A DNA stretch of 5,047 nt from the NCBI GenBank assembly GCA_024695225.1, contig JAILIO010000033.1:1-5047 (forward strand), written 5' to 3'. The translations under genes were made by a program, and so were the position numbers. Under the pieces are notes generated by a model, which saw only the letters and a program-made list of their open reading frames with translations, was not told the origin of the DNA and did no database searches. This DNA is from Lachnospiraceae bacterium. GTDB taxonomy: Bacteria; Bacillota; Clostridia; Lachnospirales; Lachnospiraceae. This document shows positions 1-5,047 of the stretch, one piece after another (position 1 is the first letter of the stretch; each line of letters starts with the position of its first letter).

Positions 1-82
1 GGTTAAATATTCAGAAAGTGGATTGCGAATATCCGCAATAATTAAAAGTCTAAAATTAGAGAATCAGAAATAAAAGATATCT
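1..82. other. Left-edge A+T-rich stretch, no assignable gene
   Basis: No feature can be assigned with confidence. A short inverted repeat, ATTGCG (22-27) and CGCAAT (34-39) around a 6-nt loop, is visible but has no T-tract on either side, so it is not a terminator. Plus-strand frame 2 is open from the window edge to a TAA at 71-73 and could be the last 23 codons of a gene lying to the left, but that is too short to judge. The repeat cluster begins immediately to the right. Confidence 0.3.
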
Positions 83-97
83 CAGACGGGATGCGCA

Positions 98-142
98 GGG
101 ATTTGCATATGAAATATGTCAGCTAAAGCTGACGCAAATCCC
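98..142. repeat. Nested inverted repeat (outer 9-bp, inner 6-bp stem)
   Basis: The outer arms are GGGATTTGC (98-106) and GCAAATCCC (134-142), a perfect 9-bp match. Inside lies a perfect 6-bp hairpin, GTCAGC (118-123) and GCTGAC (128-133), around a TAAA loop. The two right-hand arms are directly contiguous, while the left side carries an 11-nt bulge (107-117), so the folded form would be a long stem with one asymmetric bulge. The outer left arm could alternatively pair with CAAATCCC in the second repeat copy (195-202). Confidence 0.75.
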
Positions 143-156
143 GCGCCAAGTCTCGC
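112..156. repeat. 45-bp direct repeat, copy 1
   Basis: This matches 172-216 at 39 of 45 positions with no gaps, offset by exactly 60 bp. Differences are at 119, 124, 129, 134, 143 and 144. The unit contains the GTCAGC/GCTGAC hairpin, the CAAATCCC arm and the CAAGTCTCGC arm. In this copy the CAAGTCTCGC arm has its complement downstream (159-168). Confidence 0.8.
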
Positions 157-168
157 GAGCGAGACTTG
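147..168. repeat. Perfect 10-bp inverted repeat (hairpin)
   Basis: CAAGTCTCGC (147-156) faces GCGAGACTTG (159-168) with only GA between them, effectively a 9-bp stem with a 4-nt loop. There is no T-tract after the stem on either strand (an A-tract follows on plus, and GCGCGGG follows on minus), so it is not a rho-independent terminator. As DNA it could extrude a cruciform or hairpin. Confidence 0.75.
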
Positions 169-195
169 AAAAAATATGCCAGCGAAAGTTGACAC
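169..195 (-). terminator. Possible terminator hairpin on the minus strand
   Basis: Read on the minus strand, GTGTCAAC (195-188) can pair with GCTGGCAT (183-176) around a 4-nt TTTC loop, with one mismatch and two G-U pairs, followed directly by ATTTTTT (175-169). This is the only hairpin-plus-T-run in the cluster oriented to end the leftward GGDEF transcript. It lies about 185 bp past that gene's stop codon and the stem is weak. It coincides with repeat copy 2, so it may be a terminator only by accident. Confidence 0.3.
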
Positions 196-216
196 AAATC
201 CCATGCCAAGTCTCGC
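172..216. repeat. 45-bp direct repeat, copy 2
   Basis: This is the second copy of the 112-156 unit (39 of 45 identical). Its CAAGTCTCGC arm (207-216) lacks its own downstream partner, but it is complementary to the arm at 159-168, so it could compete with 147-156 for pairing. The inner hairpin is weakened compared with copy 1 (loop GAAA, one mismatch). After the unit, CCCAT (200-204) and ATGGG (224-228) give a further short inverted match. Confidence 0.8.
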
Positions 217-241
217 AAATAAAATGGGAATTCTGATTTAG

Positions 242-354
242 AAAAACAGACGGGACTATGTATTAATCTACAAAAGTAAGAAATCAACTCAGTCGGGGGA
301 CAACCTCCGGCGCGCAAGACTTTTGGGGATGGATACAGTTTCTCGTCTGTTTTT
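242..354. repeat. Inverted repeat pair spanning about 113 bp (TIR-like)
   Basis: AAAAACAGACG (242-252) is the exact reverse complement of CGTCTGTTTTT (344-354). Extending inward by three bases gives 13 of 14 matches. The enclosed 91 bp has no open reading frame of note but contains a purine-rich GTCGGGGGACAACC stretch (293-306). The spacing is too long for a normal terminator loop, and the arrangement is more like terminal inverted repeats of a very small non-autonomous element. No target-site duplication is obvious. Confidence 0.5.
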
Positions 355-378
355 ACATATAATTGGAAACAGTCGCGC

Positions 379-1860
379 CTAGCGCGCCCTTTTGATTACG
401 CTGTCAACATCCCTGTCATTAGCAGAATACTCTGCCATACCGGCGGACGCCTGATAGCAATTCCATGGAGTGGCGGAGTCGTCGCTGCTGCAGGCTTCAT
501 ACCTGCGTTTTAGTTCCCCGAAGAGGGAATCACGTTCGTAGTAATCACGGTTGGTCAGTACAACGGCGAATTCATCGTTGCCGGTTCGAAATACCTGAGA
601 ATTAACAAACACACCACAGATTATGCGGGCTATGCCGACAATGTAGTCGTTGCCCTTGTCGTGACCATAGTTATCGTAGATAGAATCAGTGTTGAGCGCC
701 TTGACAAGGACGATCGCAAACTGGGCGGTACGCTTCTGGATATCCCAGTTGAGCGATTCAAGCATCTTGTCGTAGGCGGTTTTATTCTTAACCTTGGTGA
801 GAGGATCCTGATAGGACAGAGCAGGATTCGGACAATGGCTCATGTCGTTGACAACTTTATTCTTGCCGCTGTTCTTGCCGGCGTAAAGCTTCTCATCGGA
901 GTCGCGGATGGCATCGTCTATACCCTCACCGTTCGCAAAGCAAGACATGCCAAAGGTCATGGTGACGGAAAGATTCTGGTTGTCGTATGTGAAGGGATAT
1001 TGTTCAATCTCTTTGCGAATCGCCTCAAGAAATTCATACGGATCCGTAGCATTATCATGTTCTCTTACAAAAAGAAATTCCTCGCCGCCCCAGCGACCGA
1101 TAAGAGCATCCTTTTGGGACAGGAGTTCGCCTATGGTTCGAAGAACATAATCTCCGCAGTTGTGGCCGTAGGTGTCATTAATTTTCTTAAAATTATCTAT
1201 GTCAGAGATGGCAATCCAGCAACTCGAATGGTTCTGCCTAAGATTCTCAAAATGCGACGCAATGTGATAGCGGTTCGGAAGTCCGGTCAGCTTGTCGTGG
1301 GACAGCTGGTACTCCAGCTGCTGTTCAGATGATATCGCGATTATGACCAGGAGCTGAAGGACAAGAAGCATAATGATAAATACAACAAATCCCCACAGTA
1401 TTGATAGCGTAGATTCTGTCACACGCGGCAGGGAATACGGTGCCGGGTGAAAATGCAGGTACATGTAGGAAGCGATGTAAAGGGCCATGCCGAGAATGCA
1501 GGCAGGCAGCATTTTGACGTATTTAATCTTGAGGGTTCTGCCTGTGTATTCGGCATACATGGCGAGAACACTCATGCCTATGAGTGTAATTTGAAATCCG
1601 CTGTTCCAGCCGGTGAGAATGACGGCGAGAGTCATGTGTACGGCGACCTCAAGGTAGACCGCTATAGTATAAAAAGGAAGCCACTCTTTGTAGACAACAA
1701 AGAGCATAAAGCAATAAAAAGCAATGCTAAATGCATTGAAATATACCATAGGTGTAACATCATTTTTAAAAAATATGTAAAACATCAGGAAATGAATTGA
1801 CAAAAAGCAAACTGACATTCCTGCAGCCAGGATTTTGGCTCTTTTCATGTTCATGAACAT
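379..1860 (-). CDS. Membrane protein with tandem GGDEF domains (probable diguanylate cyclase)
   Basis: This 493-residue protein probably converts two GTP to cyclic di-GMP at the inner face of the membrane. Six hydrophobic segments (roughly residues 9-31, 38-57, 62-82, 89-104, 114-135 and 152-177) precede a complete GGDEF domain (about 187-335). That domain has DKLTGLPNR (189-197), metal/substrate residues D220, N228, D229 and D237, a GGEEF active-site loop (258-262) and a DEKLYAGKN end. The RxxD inhibitory site expected at 249-252 reads QKDA, so product inhibition by that route is probably absent. A second GGDEF-like domain (about 350-493) begins DPLTKVKNK and has GNDEF (427-431), but K387 and L389 replace the metal-binding Asp residues, so it is likely catalytically dead and may be regulatory. 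It ends at VIKRAR, lacking the usual final DxxLYxxK helix, and the stop lies at the edge of the repeat cluster. The first ATG is preferred because it lies 10 nt after a GGGGGG. Other in-frame ATGs are two and four codons in. The signal sensed by the membrane part is unknown. Confidence 0.9.
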   Translation of the reverse strand: MFMNMKRAKILAAGMSVCFLSIHFLMFYIFFKNDVTPMVYFNAFSIAFYCFMLFVVYKEWLPFYTIAVYLEVAVHMTLAVILTGWNSGFQITLIGMSVLAMYAEYTGRTLKIKYVKMLPACILGMALYIASYMYLHFHPAPYSLPRVTESTLSILWGFVVFIIMLLVLQLLVIIAISSEQQLEYQLSHDKLTGLPNRYHIASHFENLRQNHSSCWIAISDIDNFKKINDTYGHNCGDYVLRTIGELLSQKDALIGRWGGEEFLFVREHDNATDPYEFLEAIRKEIEQYPFTYDNQNLSVTMTFGMSCFANGEGIDDAIRDSDEKLYAGKNSGKNKVVNDMSHCPNPALSYQDPLTKVKNKTAYDKMLESLNWDIQKRTAQFAIVLVKALNTDSIYDNYGHDKGNDYIVGIARIICGVFVNSQVFRTGNDEFAVVLTNRDYYERDSLFGELKRRYEACSSDDSATPWNCYQASAGMAEYSANDRDVDSVIKRAR

Positions 1861-1870
1861 ATATTAAATT

Positions 1871-1876
1871 CCCCCC
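1871..1876 (-). promoter_or_regulatory. Ribosome binding site of the GGDEF gene (GGGGGG)
   Basis: On the minus strand GGGGGG lies 10 nt before the ATG at 1860-1858. It is a G-only variant that can pair with the anti-Shine-Dalgarno CCUCCU partly through G-U pairs. It supports the first of three closely spaced ATGs, since the next would be 16 nt away. Confidence 0.55.
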
Positions 1877-1880
1877 GTAA

Positions 1881-1921
1881 GTCAATACCGGTTTGTGAGT
1901 ATTGCGCATCGACAAATTGAC
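1881..1921 (-). promoter_or_regulatory. Competing inverted repeats in the GGDEF gene leader
   Basis: On the minus strand GTATTGAC (1888-1881) can pair either with CAATAC (1904-1899; 6 bp, 10-nt loop) or with GTCAAT (1921-1916; 6 bp, 27-nt loop), and these pairings exclude each other. The block lies 4 nt upstream of the GGGGGG ribosome binding site. It could instead be a DNA operator, since the CAATAC/GTATTG half-sites are 16 bp centre to centre. Both readings are inference from short matches. Confidence 0.25.
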
Positions 1922-1928
1922 ATCATTC

Positions 1929-1957
1929 TTGAATAAATCATCTTGTTTAATTATAAT
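1929..1957 (+). promoter_or_regulatory. sigma-A-type promoter for sbcDC
   Basis: TTGAAT (1929-1934) is separated by 17 bp from a perfect TATAAT (1952-1957), giving an expected start near 1964 and a leader of about 60 nt. A better -35 match, TTGACA (1917-1922), lies 29 bp from this -10, too far to serve it, and has no -10 at its own proper spacing. No obvious LexA-type operator overlaps the promoter. Confidence 0.65.
1950..1955 (-). promoter_or_regulatory. Opposing TATAAT -10 candidate for the GGDEF gene
   Basis: The octamer ATTATAAT (1950-1957) is its own reverse complement, so the minus strand also reads TATAAT (1955-1950). It would start a leftward transcript near 1943 with a leader of about 83 nt. 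The region 17-18 bp upstream (about 1973-1979) has only a poor -35 (TTCCAT or ATTCCA), so if used it would be weak or activator-dependent. Confidence 0.35.
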
Positions 1958-2012
1958 AAAAATCAGTCGTAAATGGAATAAAAAAAGGTATTTTGTTAAA
2001 AATATTTAAAAT

Positions 2013-2018
2013 GGGGGG
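2013..2018 (+). promoter_or_regulatory. Ribosome binding site of sbcD (GGGGGG)
   Basis: GGGGGG lies 6 nt before the ATG at 2025 in otherwise A+T-rich DNA. It is the same G6 form seen in front of the divergent GGDEF gene, and is less complementary to the 16S tail than the AAAGGAGGGG used by sbcC. Confidence 0.6.
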
Positions 2019-2024
2019 TTATTT

Positions 2025-3167
2025 ATGAAATTAATTCATTTATCGGACCTGCATCTGGGCAAGCGGGTTAATGAATTTTCCATGATAGAGGATCAGGAAT
2101 ATATATTAAAAGAGATAATCACAATCATCAAAGAAGAAAGACCTGACGGTGTAATGGTTGCAGGGGATGTGTATGACAGGGTTGTCCCGAGTGAGGAGGC
2201 AATGAAGCTTTGGGATGGATTTCTGATAAGGATGGCTAAGGAGAAGATTCCGGTCTACGCCATAAGCGGCAACCATGATTCAGCGATAAGATTTGCAGAC
2301 CACAGTGCGCTCGTTGAGGCAAATGGTATACATTTATCGCCTGAGTACGATCGCGAGACGGAATGCTGCACTGTTGAAGATGAATATGGCAGAGTCCACA
2401 TCTATCTGCTTCCGTTTATCAAGCCGGCCGTGGTAAGGGCGGTATTTCCTGAGGAGGAGATACGCGATTACACCGACGCGTGCCGTGTTGCAGTGGAGCA
2501 TATGGCTGTGGATGTAAATGAGAGAAATATTTTGATTGCACATCAGACCATTATCGGCGCGAGTCATTGTGATTCGGAGCTCGCGGTGGTGTGCGGCGTC
2601 GATGGAGTGGAGGCGTCTGTGTTTGATGATTTCGACTATGTGGCGCTCGGGCATTTGCACGGGAAGCAGAGAGCGGGACGGGATGAAGTCCGCTACTGCG
2701 GCTCGCCGTTAAAGTACTCATTTTCCGAGGCGGGACATGTGAAGTCGCTGACAGTTGTTGAGCTGAAAGAGAAAGGTCAGGTAGAAATCGGAGAGATAGA
2801 GCTTCGGCCAAAGCGGGATCTGCGAGAGATTCGTGGAAGTTACGAAGAGATAATGAACAAGAGGAATTACGAGGGAACCAACACGGAGGACTATGTTCAT
2901 ATCAAGCTAACAGATGAAAATGATATCGTTGATGCGATTTCTAAAATCAGAGTGGTATATCCTCATATTATGAAGCTGAGCTATGATAACAGGCGAACCG
3001 GCAATCAGGAAATGCTCACGGATGCGGAAAATGTCAACGAGAAGGCACCGCTGGAGTTGTTTGAAGAATTTTATGAAAAACAGAATAATCAGAAGATGAC
3101 GGAGGAACAGAGAAAATTTTCCGAGGCGCTGATTGAAGCTGTATGGGGAAAGGAGGGGATAGAGTGA
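2025..3167 (+). CDS. sbcD: SbcD, nuclease subunit of the SbcCD complex
   Basis: This is the Mre11-family metal-dependent nuclease that, with SbcC, cleaves DNA hairpins and trims protein-blocked double-strand ends in the cytoplasm. The phosphoesterase motifs are all present in order: SDLHLG (D8, H10), AGDVYDR (D48), SGNHDS (N83, H84, D85), IAHQ (H173) and ALGHLHG (H210, H212). These supply the expected two-metal centre. The capping region follows (about 215-330), and the C-terminal part (about 335-380, EMLTDAENVNEKAPLELFEEFYEKQ onward in shortened form) would contact SbcC. At 380 residues it is close to the usual length of about 390-400. The ATG start is fixed by the canonical MKLIHLSDLH beginning and the GGGGGG site 6 nt before it. 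It is the first gene of an operon, overlapping sbcC by 4 bp. No damaged residue is seen. Confidence 0.96.
   Translation: MKLIHLSDLHLGKRVNEFSMIEDQEYILKEIITIIKEERPDGVMVAGDVYDRVVPSEEAMKLWDGFLIRMAKEKIPVYAISGNHDSAIRFADHSALVEANGIHLSPEYDRETECCTVEDEYGRVHIYLLPFIKPAVVRAVFPEEEIRDYTDACRVAVEHMAVDVNERNILIAHQTIIGASHCDSELAVVCGVDGVEASVFDDFDYVALGHLHGKQRAGRDEVRYCGSPLKYSFSEAGHVKSLTVVELKEKGQVEIGEIELRPKRDLREIRGSYEEIMNKRNYEGTNTEDYVHIKLTDENDIVDAISKIRVVYPHIMKLSYDNRRTGNQEMLTDAENVNEKAPLELFEEFYEKQNNQKMTEEQRKFSEALIEAVWGKEGIE
3149..3158 (+). promoter_or_regulatory. Ribosome binding site deciding the GTG start of sbcC
   Basis: AAAGGAGGGG lies inside the last codons of sbcD. Its AGGAGG core ends 7 nt before GTG at 3164. 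This selects the GTG over the in-frame ATG at 3185, which would remove conserved N-terminal residues. Confidence 0.8.
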
Positions 3168-5047
3168 GACCGCTTAATTTAAAAATGTCGGCATTTGGAC
3201 CATATGCGGGCAGCGTGGAGATACCGATGGACAGGCTTGGAGAGAAGGGGCTTTATCTTATCACCGGAGATACAGGTGCCGGCAAGACCACTATATTTGA
3301 CGCAATCTGTTTTGCACTCTTTGGAGGAGCGAGTGGACCGAATAGAGAAGTGTCCATGTTTCGCTCCAAGTATGCCACTGATGATACACCGACGATGGTG
3401 GAACTTAAGTTTTGCCATATGGGCAGGGAGTACTATGTGAGGCGCAATCCGGAATATATTCGCAATAAGAAGAACGGCAGCGGTACGACGAAGCAGGTGG
3501 CGGATGCCGAGCTTAGGATGCCTGACGGGAAGGTTTACACTAAAGTAAAGGAAGTCAATGAGGCTATTAGAGATTTGCTCGGGATAGATATGGAGCAGTT
3601 CTCTCAGATTGCAATGCTGGCGCAGGGGGACTTTTTGAAGCTTTTGCTGGCGGATACAAGGAAGCGCCAGGAAATTTTCAGGGATCTGTTCAAGACGAAG
3701 TTTTATCAGAATTTTCAGAACAGACTTGAGGTGGAACGCAAGGAAATAAGCGACCGGGTCGAGGATGGAAGAAAAAGTGTAAGGCAGTATATAGCCGGGA
3801 TTCAGGCGGATGAGGATGACACGCTCTCCATCGAAGTTGCGAAGGCGAAGAGAGAGGAGCTGACCATGGAGGGGGTCAAGGAGCTCCTTGATAAACTGAC
3901 GGAGCGTGATACTAAACGCAAGGATGTGCTGGATGGTGAATTAAAGCGCATCAATGACGAGCTGGAGCAGGTCAATAAAAAGATAGGCGTCGCGCAGGAG
4001 ATGGACAGGGCGAAAAAAGTCATCGAGAATGCGAAGCAGGAGCTGGCTGCCAACGAGCAGGTGCTCGCACGACTTATGACGGAATTTACAGCGGCAGAGG
4101 AAGCGCTTAAAGGTAAACCGGAACTGGATAAAAAAGCCAATATTATAGAGAAGGAAATGGCGGACTACGATGCGGTTGCACAGTTGCAGGCCAAGGTTGA
4201 TAAGTTAAAGCAGAACATCATCAAAAGCAGTGATGACCTTAAGTCGGGCGAAGATAATATAGGGAAGCGAAGCGAAGAGTTGAAGCTTTTGAAAGAAGAG
4301 CAGGAATCTTTTAAAAATGCCGGTGCTGAAATAGAGAAGATAAAGGCTCGACTTAATAAATTAGAAGAGGAAGCCGGGATGATTAACGATTTGTCGCAAT
4401 CTCTGCACGGTTATTATGACAAAAAGGAATCCTTAAAGAGGGCGCAGGAGGATTACCGAATAAAAGATGACGCTTTCTTAAATGCAAATCATTCTTATGA
4501 GGAAAAAGAACAGTTATTCCGGGACGGACAGGCGGGAATACTTGCTGATAAGCTAAAGGAGGGCGAGATGTGTCCTGTATGCGGTTCAACGACGCATCCG
4601 CATCCGGCCGGGTTATCTGCGGAGGTTCCGTCGGAGAATGAATTGGAAAAGGCTAAAAAAGAAAGTGAAAAAGCGAGGGCGGAGCGGGAGAAGTCTGCCA
4701 AGGAGGCAGGCGCCCTAAACAAAGTTATCGAAAATCTGGAGAGCGAGCTTAAGAAGAAGACAGCGAAGCACATGGGTACGGAGAATATCGATGAAGCTTA
4801 TGAAAAGTTGGACAGCATTGTAGATGAAGTAAGTCAAAAACGACGGACTGAGGAGGAGAATCTCAAGAGGGAAGAGAAAAAGTCTGCGAGGAGAGCGCAA
4901 CTCGATAAGTTGATACCGGAACATGAACTCATGATTGATAAGTTGCGAAAAGATATCGAGCAAATGAGAACATCTTTTGCAGCAGACGAGGCAAAGTTAA
5001 AGGAGAATCAAGGACTTCTTTTGAAAATGAAAGAGGGCTTGAGGTTT
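3164..5047 (+). CDS. sbcC: SbcC, ATPase subunit of SbcCD (N-terminal 628 residues, runs off the window)
   Basis: This is the Rad50-like SMC-type ATPase that clamps DNA ends and drives the SbcD nuclease. It starts at GTG within GTGA, which also holds the sbcD stop, implying translational coupling. The protein begins MRPLNLKMSAFGPYAG, typical of SbcC. Walker A is GDTGAGKT (35-42, K41), and the Q-loop lies in MLAQGDF (Q154). After the N-terminal ATPase lobe (about 1-190), a long charged coiled coil rich in Lys and Glu runs to about 455. The zinc hook follows, CPVCGSTTHPHPAG with C470 and C473, which joins two SbcC molecules through a shared metal. The returning coil begins near 490 and continues to the edge. 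The signature motif, Walker B and D-loop lie outside the window. The family is usually about 1,000-1,150 residues, so roughly 400-500 are missing. There are no internal stops from 3164 to 5047. Confidence 0.95.
   Translation, partial: MRPLNLKMSAFGPYAGSVEIPMDRLGEKGLYLITGDTGAGKTTIFDAICFALFGGASGPNREVSMFRSKYATDDTPTMVELKFCHMGREYYVRRNPEYIRNKKNGSGTTKQVADAELRMPDGKVYTKVKEVNEAIRDLLGIDMEQFSQIAMLAQGDFLKLLLADTRKRQEIFRDLFKTKFYQNFQNRLEVERKEISDRVEDGRKSVRQYIAGIQADEDDTLSIEVAKAKREELTMEGVKELLDKLTERDTKRKDVLDGELKRINDELEQVNKKIGVAQEMDRAKKVIENAKQELAANEQVLARLMTEFTAAEEALKGKPELDKKANIIEKEMADYDAVAQLQAKVDKLKQNIIKSSDDLKSGEDNIGKRSEELKLLKEEQESFKNAGAEIEKIKARLNKLEEEAGMINDLSQSLHGYYDKKESLKRAQEDYRIKDDAFLNANHSYEEKEQLFRDGQAGILADKLKEGEMCPVCGSTTHPHPAGLSAEVPSENELEKAKKESEKARAEREKSAKEAGALNKVIENLESELKKKTAKHMGTENIDEAYEKLDSIVDEVSQKRRTEEENLKREEKKSARRAQLDKLIPEHELMIDKLRKDIEQMRTSFAADEAKLKENQGLLLKMKEGLRF

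Larger units (their letters stand above)
83..378. repeat. Intergenic cluster of hairpin-forming repeats
   Basis: This is a gene-free stretch of about 300 bp packed with direct and inverted repeats, itemised separately below. The octamer CAGACGGG occurs at 83-90 and 247-254, and its near-complement CGTCTG at 344-349, so the cluster looks framed by copies of one short motif. Small GCGCGC-rich patches occur at 310-315 and again around the stop codon of the neighbouring GGDEF gene (374-388). The minus strand is open for 64 codons (317-123), but that frame translates the repeat units themselves (RDLAWDLCQL and RDLARDLRQL) and has no family resemblance, so I do not call it a gene. The organisation resembles a REP- or MITE-like dispersed intergenic element, which is inference because only this locus is visible. 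No transposase is present. Confidence 0.6.

Noticed and set aside
2..73. Open frame from the left edge ending at TAA 71-73, possibly the tail of an upstream gene
   Set aside because: Only 23 codons are visible, with no recognisable motif. Another plus frame is open to 39-41 as well, so there is no basis to choose.
147..168. Strong hairpin considered as a rho-independent terminator
   Set aside because: No T-tract follows the stem on either strand. The A-tract lies on the wrong side.
112..216. Two spaced repeats considered as a minimal CRISPR array
   Set aside because: Only two diverged 45-bp copies with a 15-bp gap, each containing several inverted arms. There is no spacer-sized unique sequence and no cas gene.
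123..317. 64-codon open frame on the minus strand (begins MRAGGCPPTEL)
   Set aside because: It lies wholly inside the repeat cluster, its sequence is the translation of the two repeat copies, and it has no family resemblance or convincing Shine-Dalgarno.
333..347. DEKLY read on the minus strand downstream of the GGDEF stop, resembling the missing final helix of domain 2
   Set aside because: It is in a different frame, 31 bp beyond the stop codon, and falls in the inverted-repeat arm. The following residues (PSPKVLRAGG) do not match a GGDEF end, so five matching residues are probably chance.
661..1332. 223-codon plus-strand open frame opposite the GGDEF gene
   Set aside because: It is a shadow frame: the minus strand encodes clear GGDEF motifs through this region, and the plus frame shows no domain or ribosome binding site.
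1917..1922. TTGACA as the -35 of the sbcDC promoter
   Set aside because: It is 29 bp from the only good -10, and the hexamer at the proper 17-bp spacing (1940-1945, ATCTTG) is not a -10.

Overview
The window reads as chromosomal DNA of a low-to-moderate-GC Firmicute, most likely a Lachnospiraceae-type clostridium (Butyrivibrio and relatives are the closest match from memory). This is an inference from purine-rich Shine-Dalgarno sequences, A+T-rich intergenic DNA with clear sigma-A promoter hexamers, and the style of the SbcD/SbcC and GGDEF proteins. No rRNA or marker gene is present to fix the taxonomy.

Layout: (1) Positions 1-378 contain no convincing gene. They hold a cluster of hairpin-forming repeats: a 45-bp unit present twice at a 60-bp period, a nested inverted repeat, a 10-bp-stem hairpin, and a 14-bp terminal-inverted-repeat-like pair. 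(2) Positions 379-1860, minus strand, encode a six-TM membrane protein with two GGDEF domains. The first looks catalytically intact (GGEEF) but lacks the RxxD inhibitory site. The second is degenerate (GNDEF, metal-binding Asp residues replaced) and stops short of its last helix, where the repeat cluster begins. (3) Positions 1861-2024 are a divergent intergenic region with a good promoter for the rightward genes. Its -10 element is a perfect palindrome that also presents TATAAT to the opposite strand. (4) Positions 2025-3167 encode SbcD, and 3164-5047 (running off the right edge) encode the N-terminal 628 residues of SbcC. The two overlap by 4 bp (GTGA) and form a translationally coupled operon.

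Function: SbcD (Mre11-type nuclease) and SbcC (Rad50-type ATPase with a zinc-hook coiled coil) form the SbcCD complex that opens DNA hairpins and processes blocked double-strand ends. The diverging gene probably makes cyclic di-GMP at the membrane. No functional link between the two transcription units is evident beyond the shared intergenic region.

I see no undescribed multi-gene system. The items most worth a second look are the palindromic shared -10 element, the degenerate and shortened second GGDEF domain next to the repeat cluster, and the repeat cluster itself.
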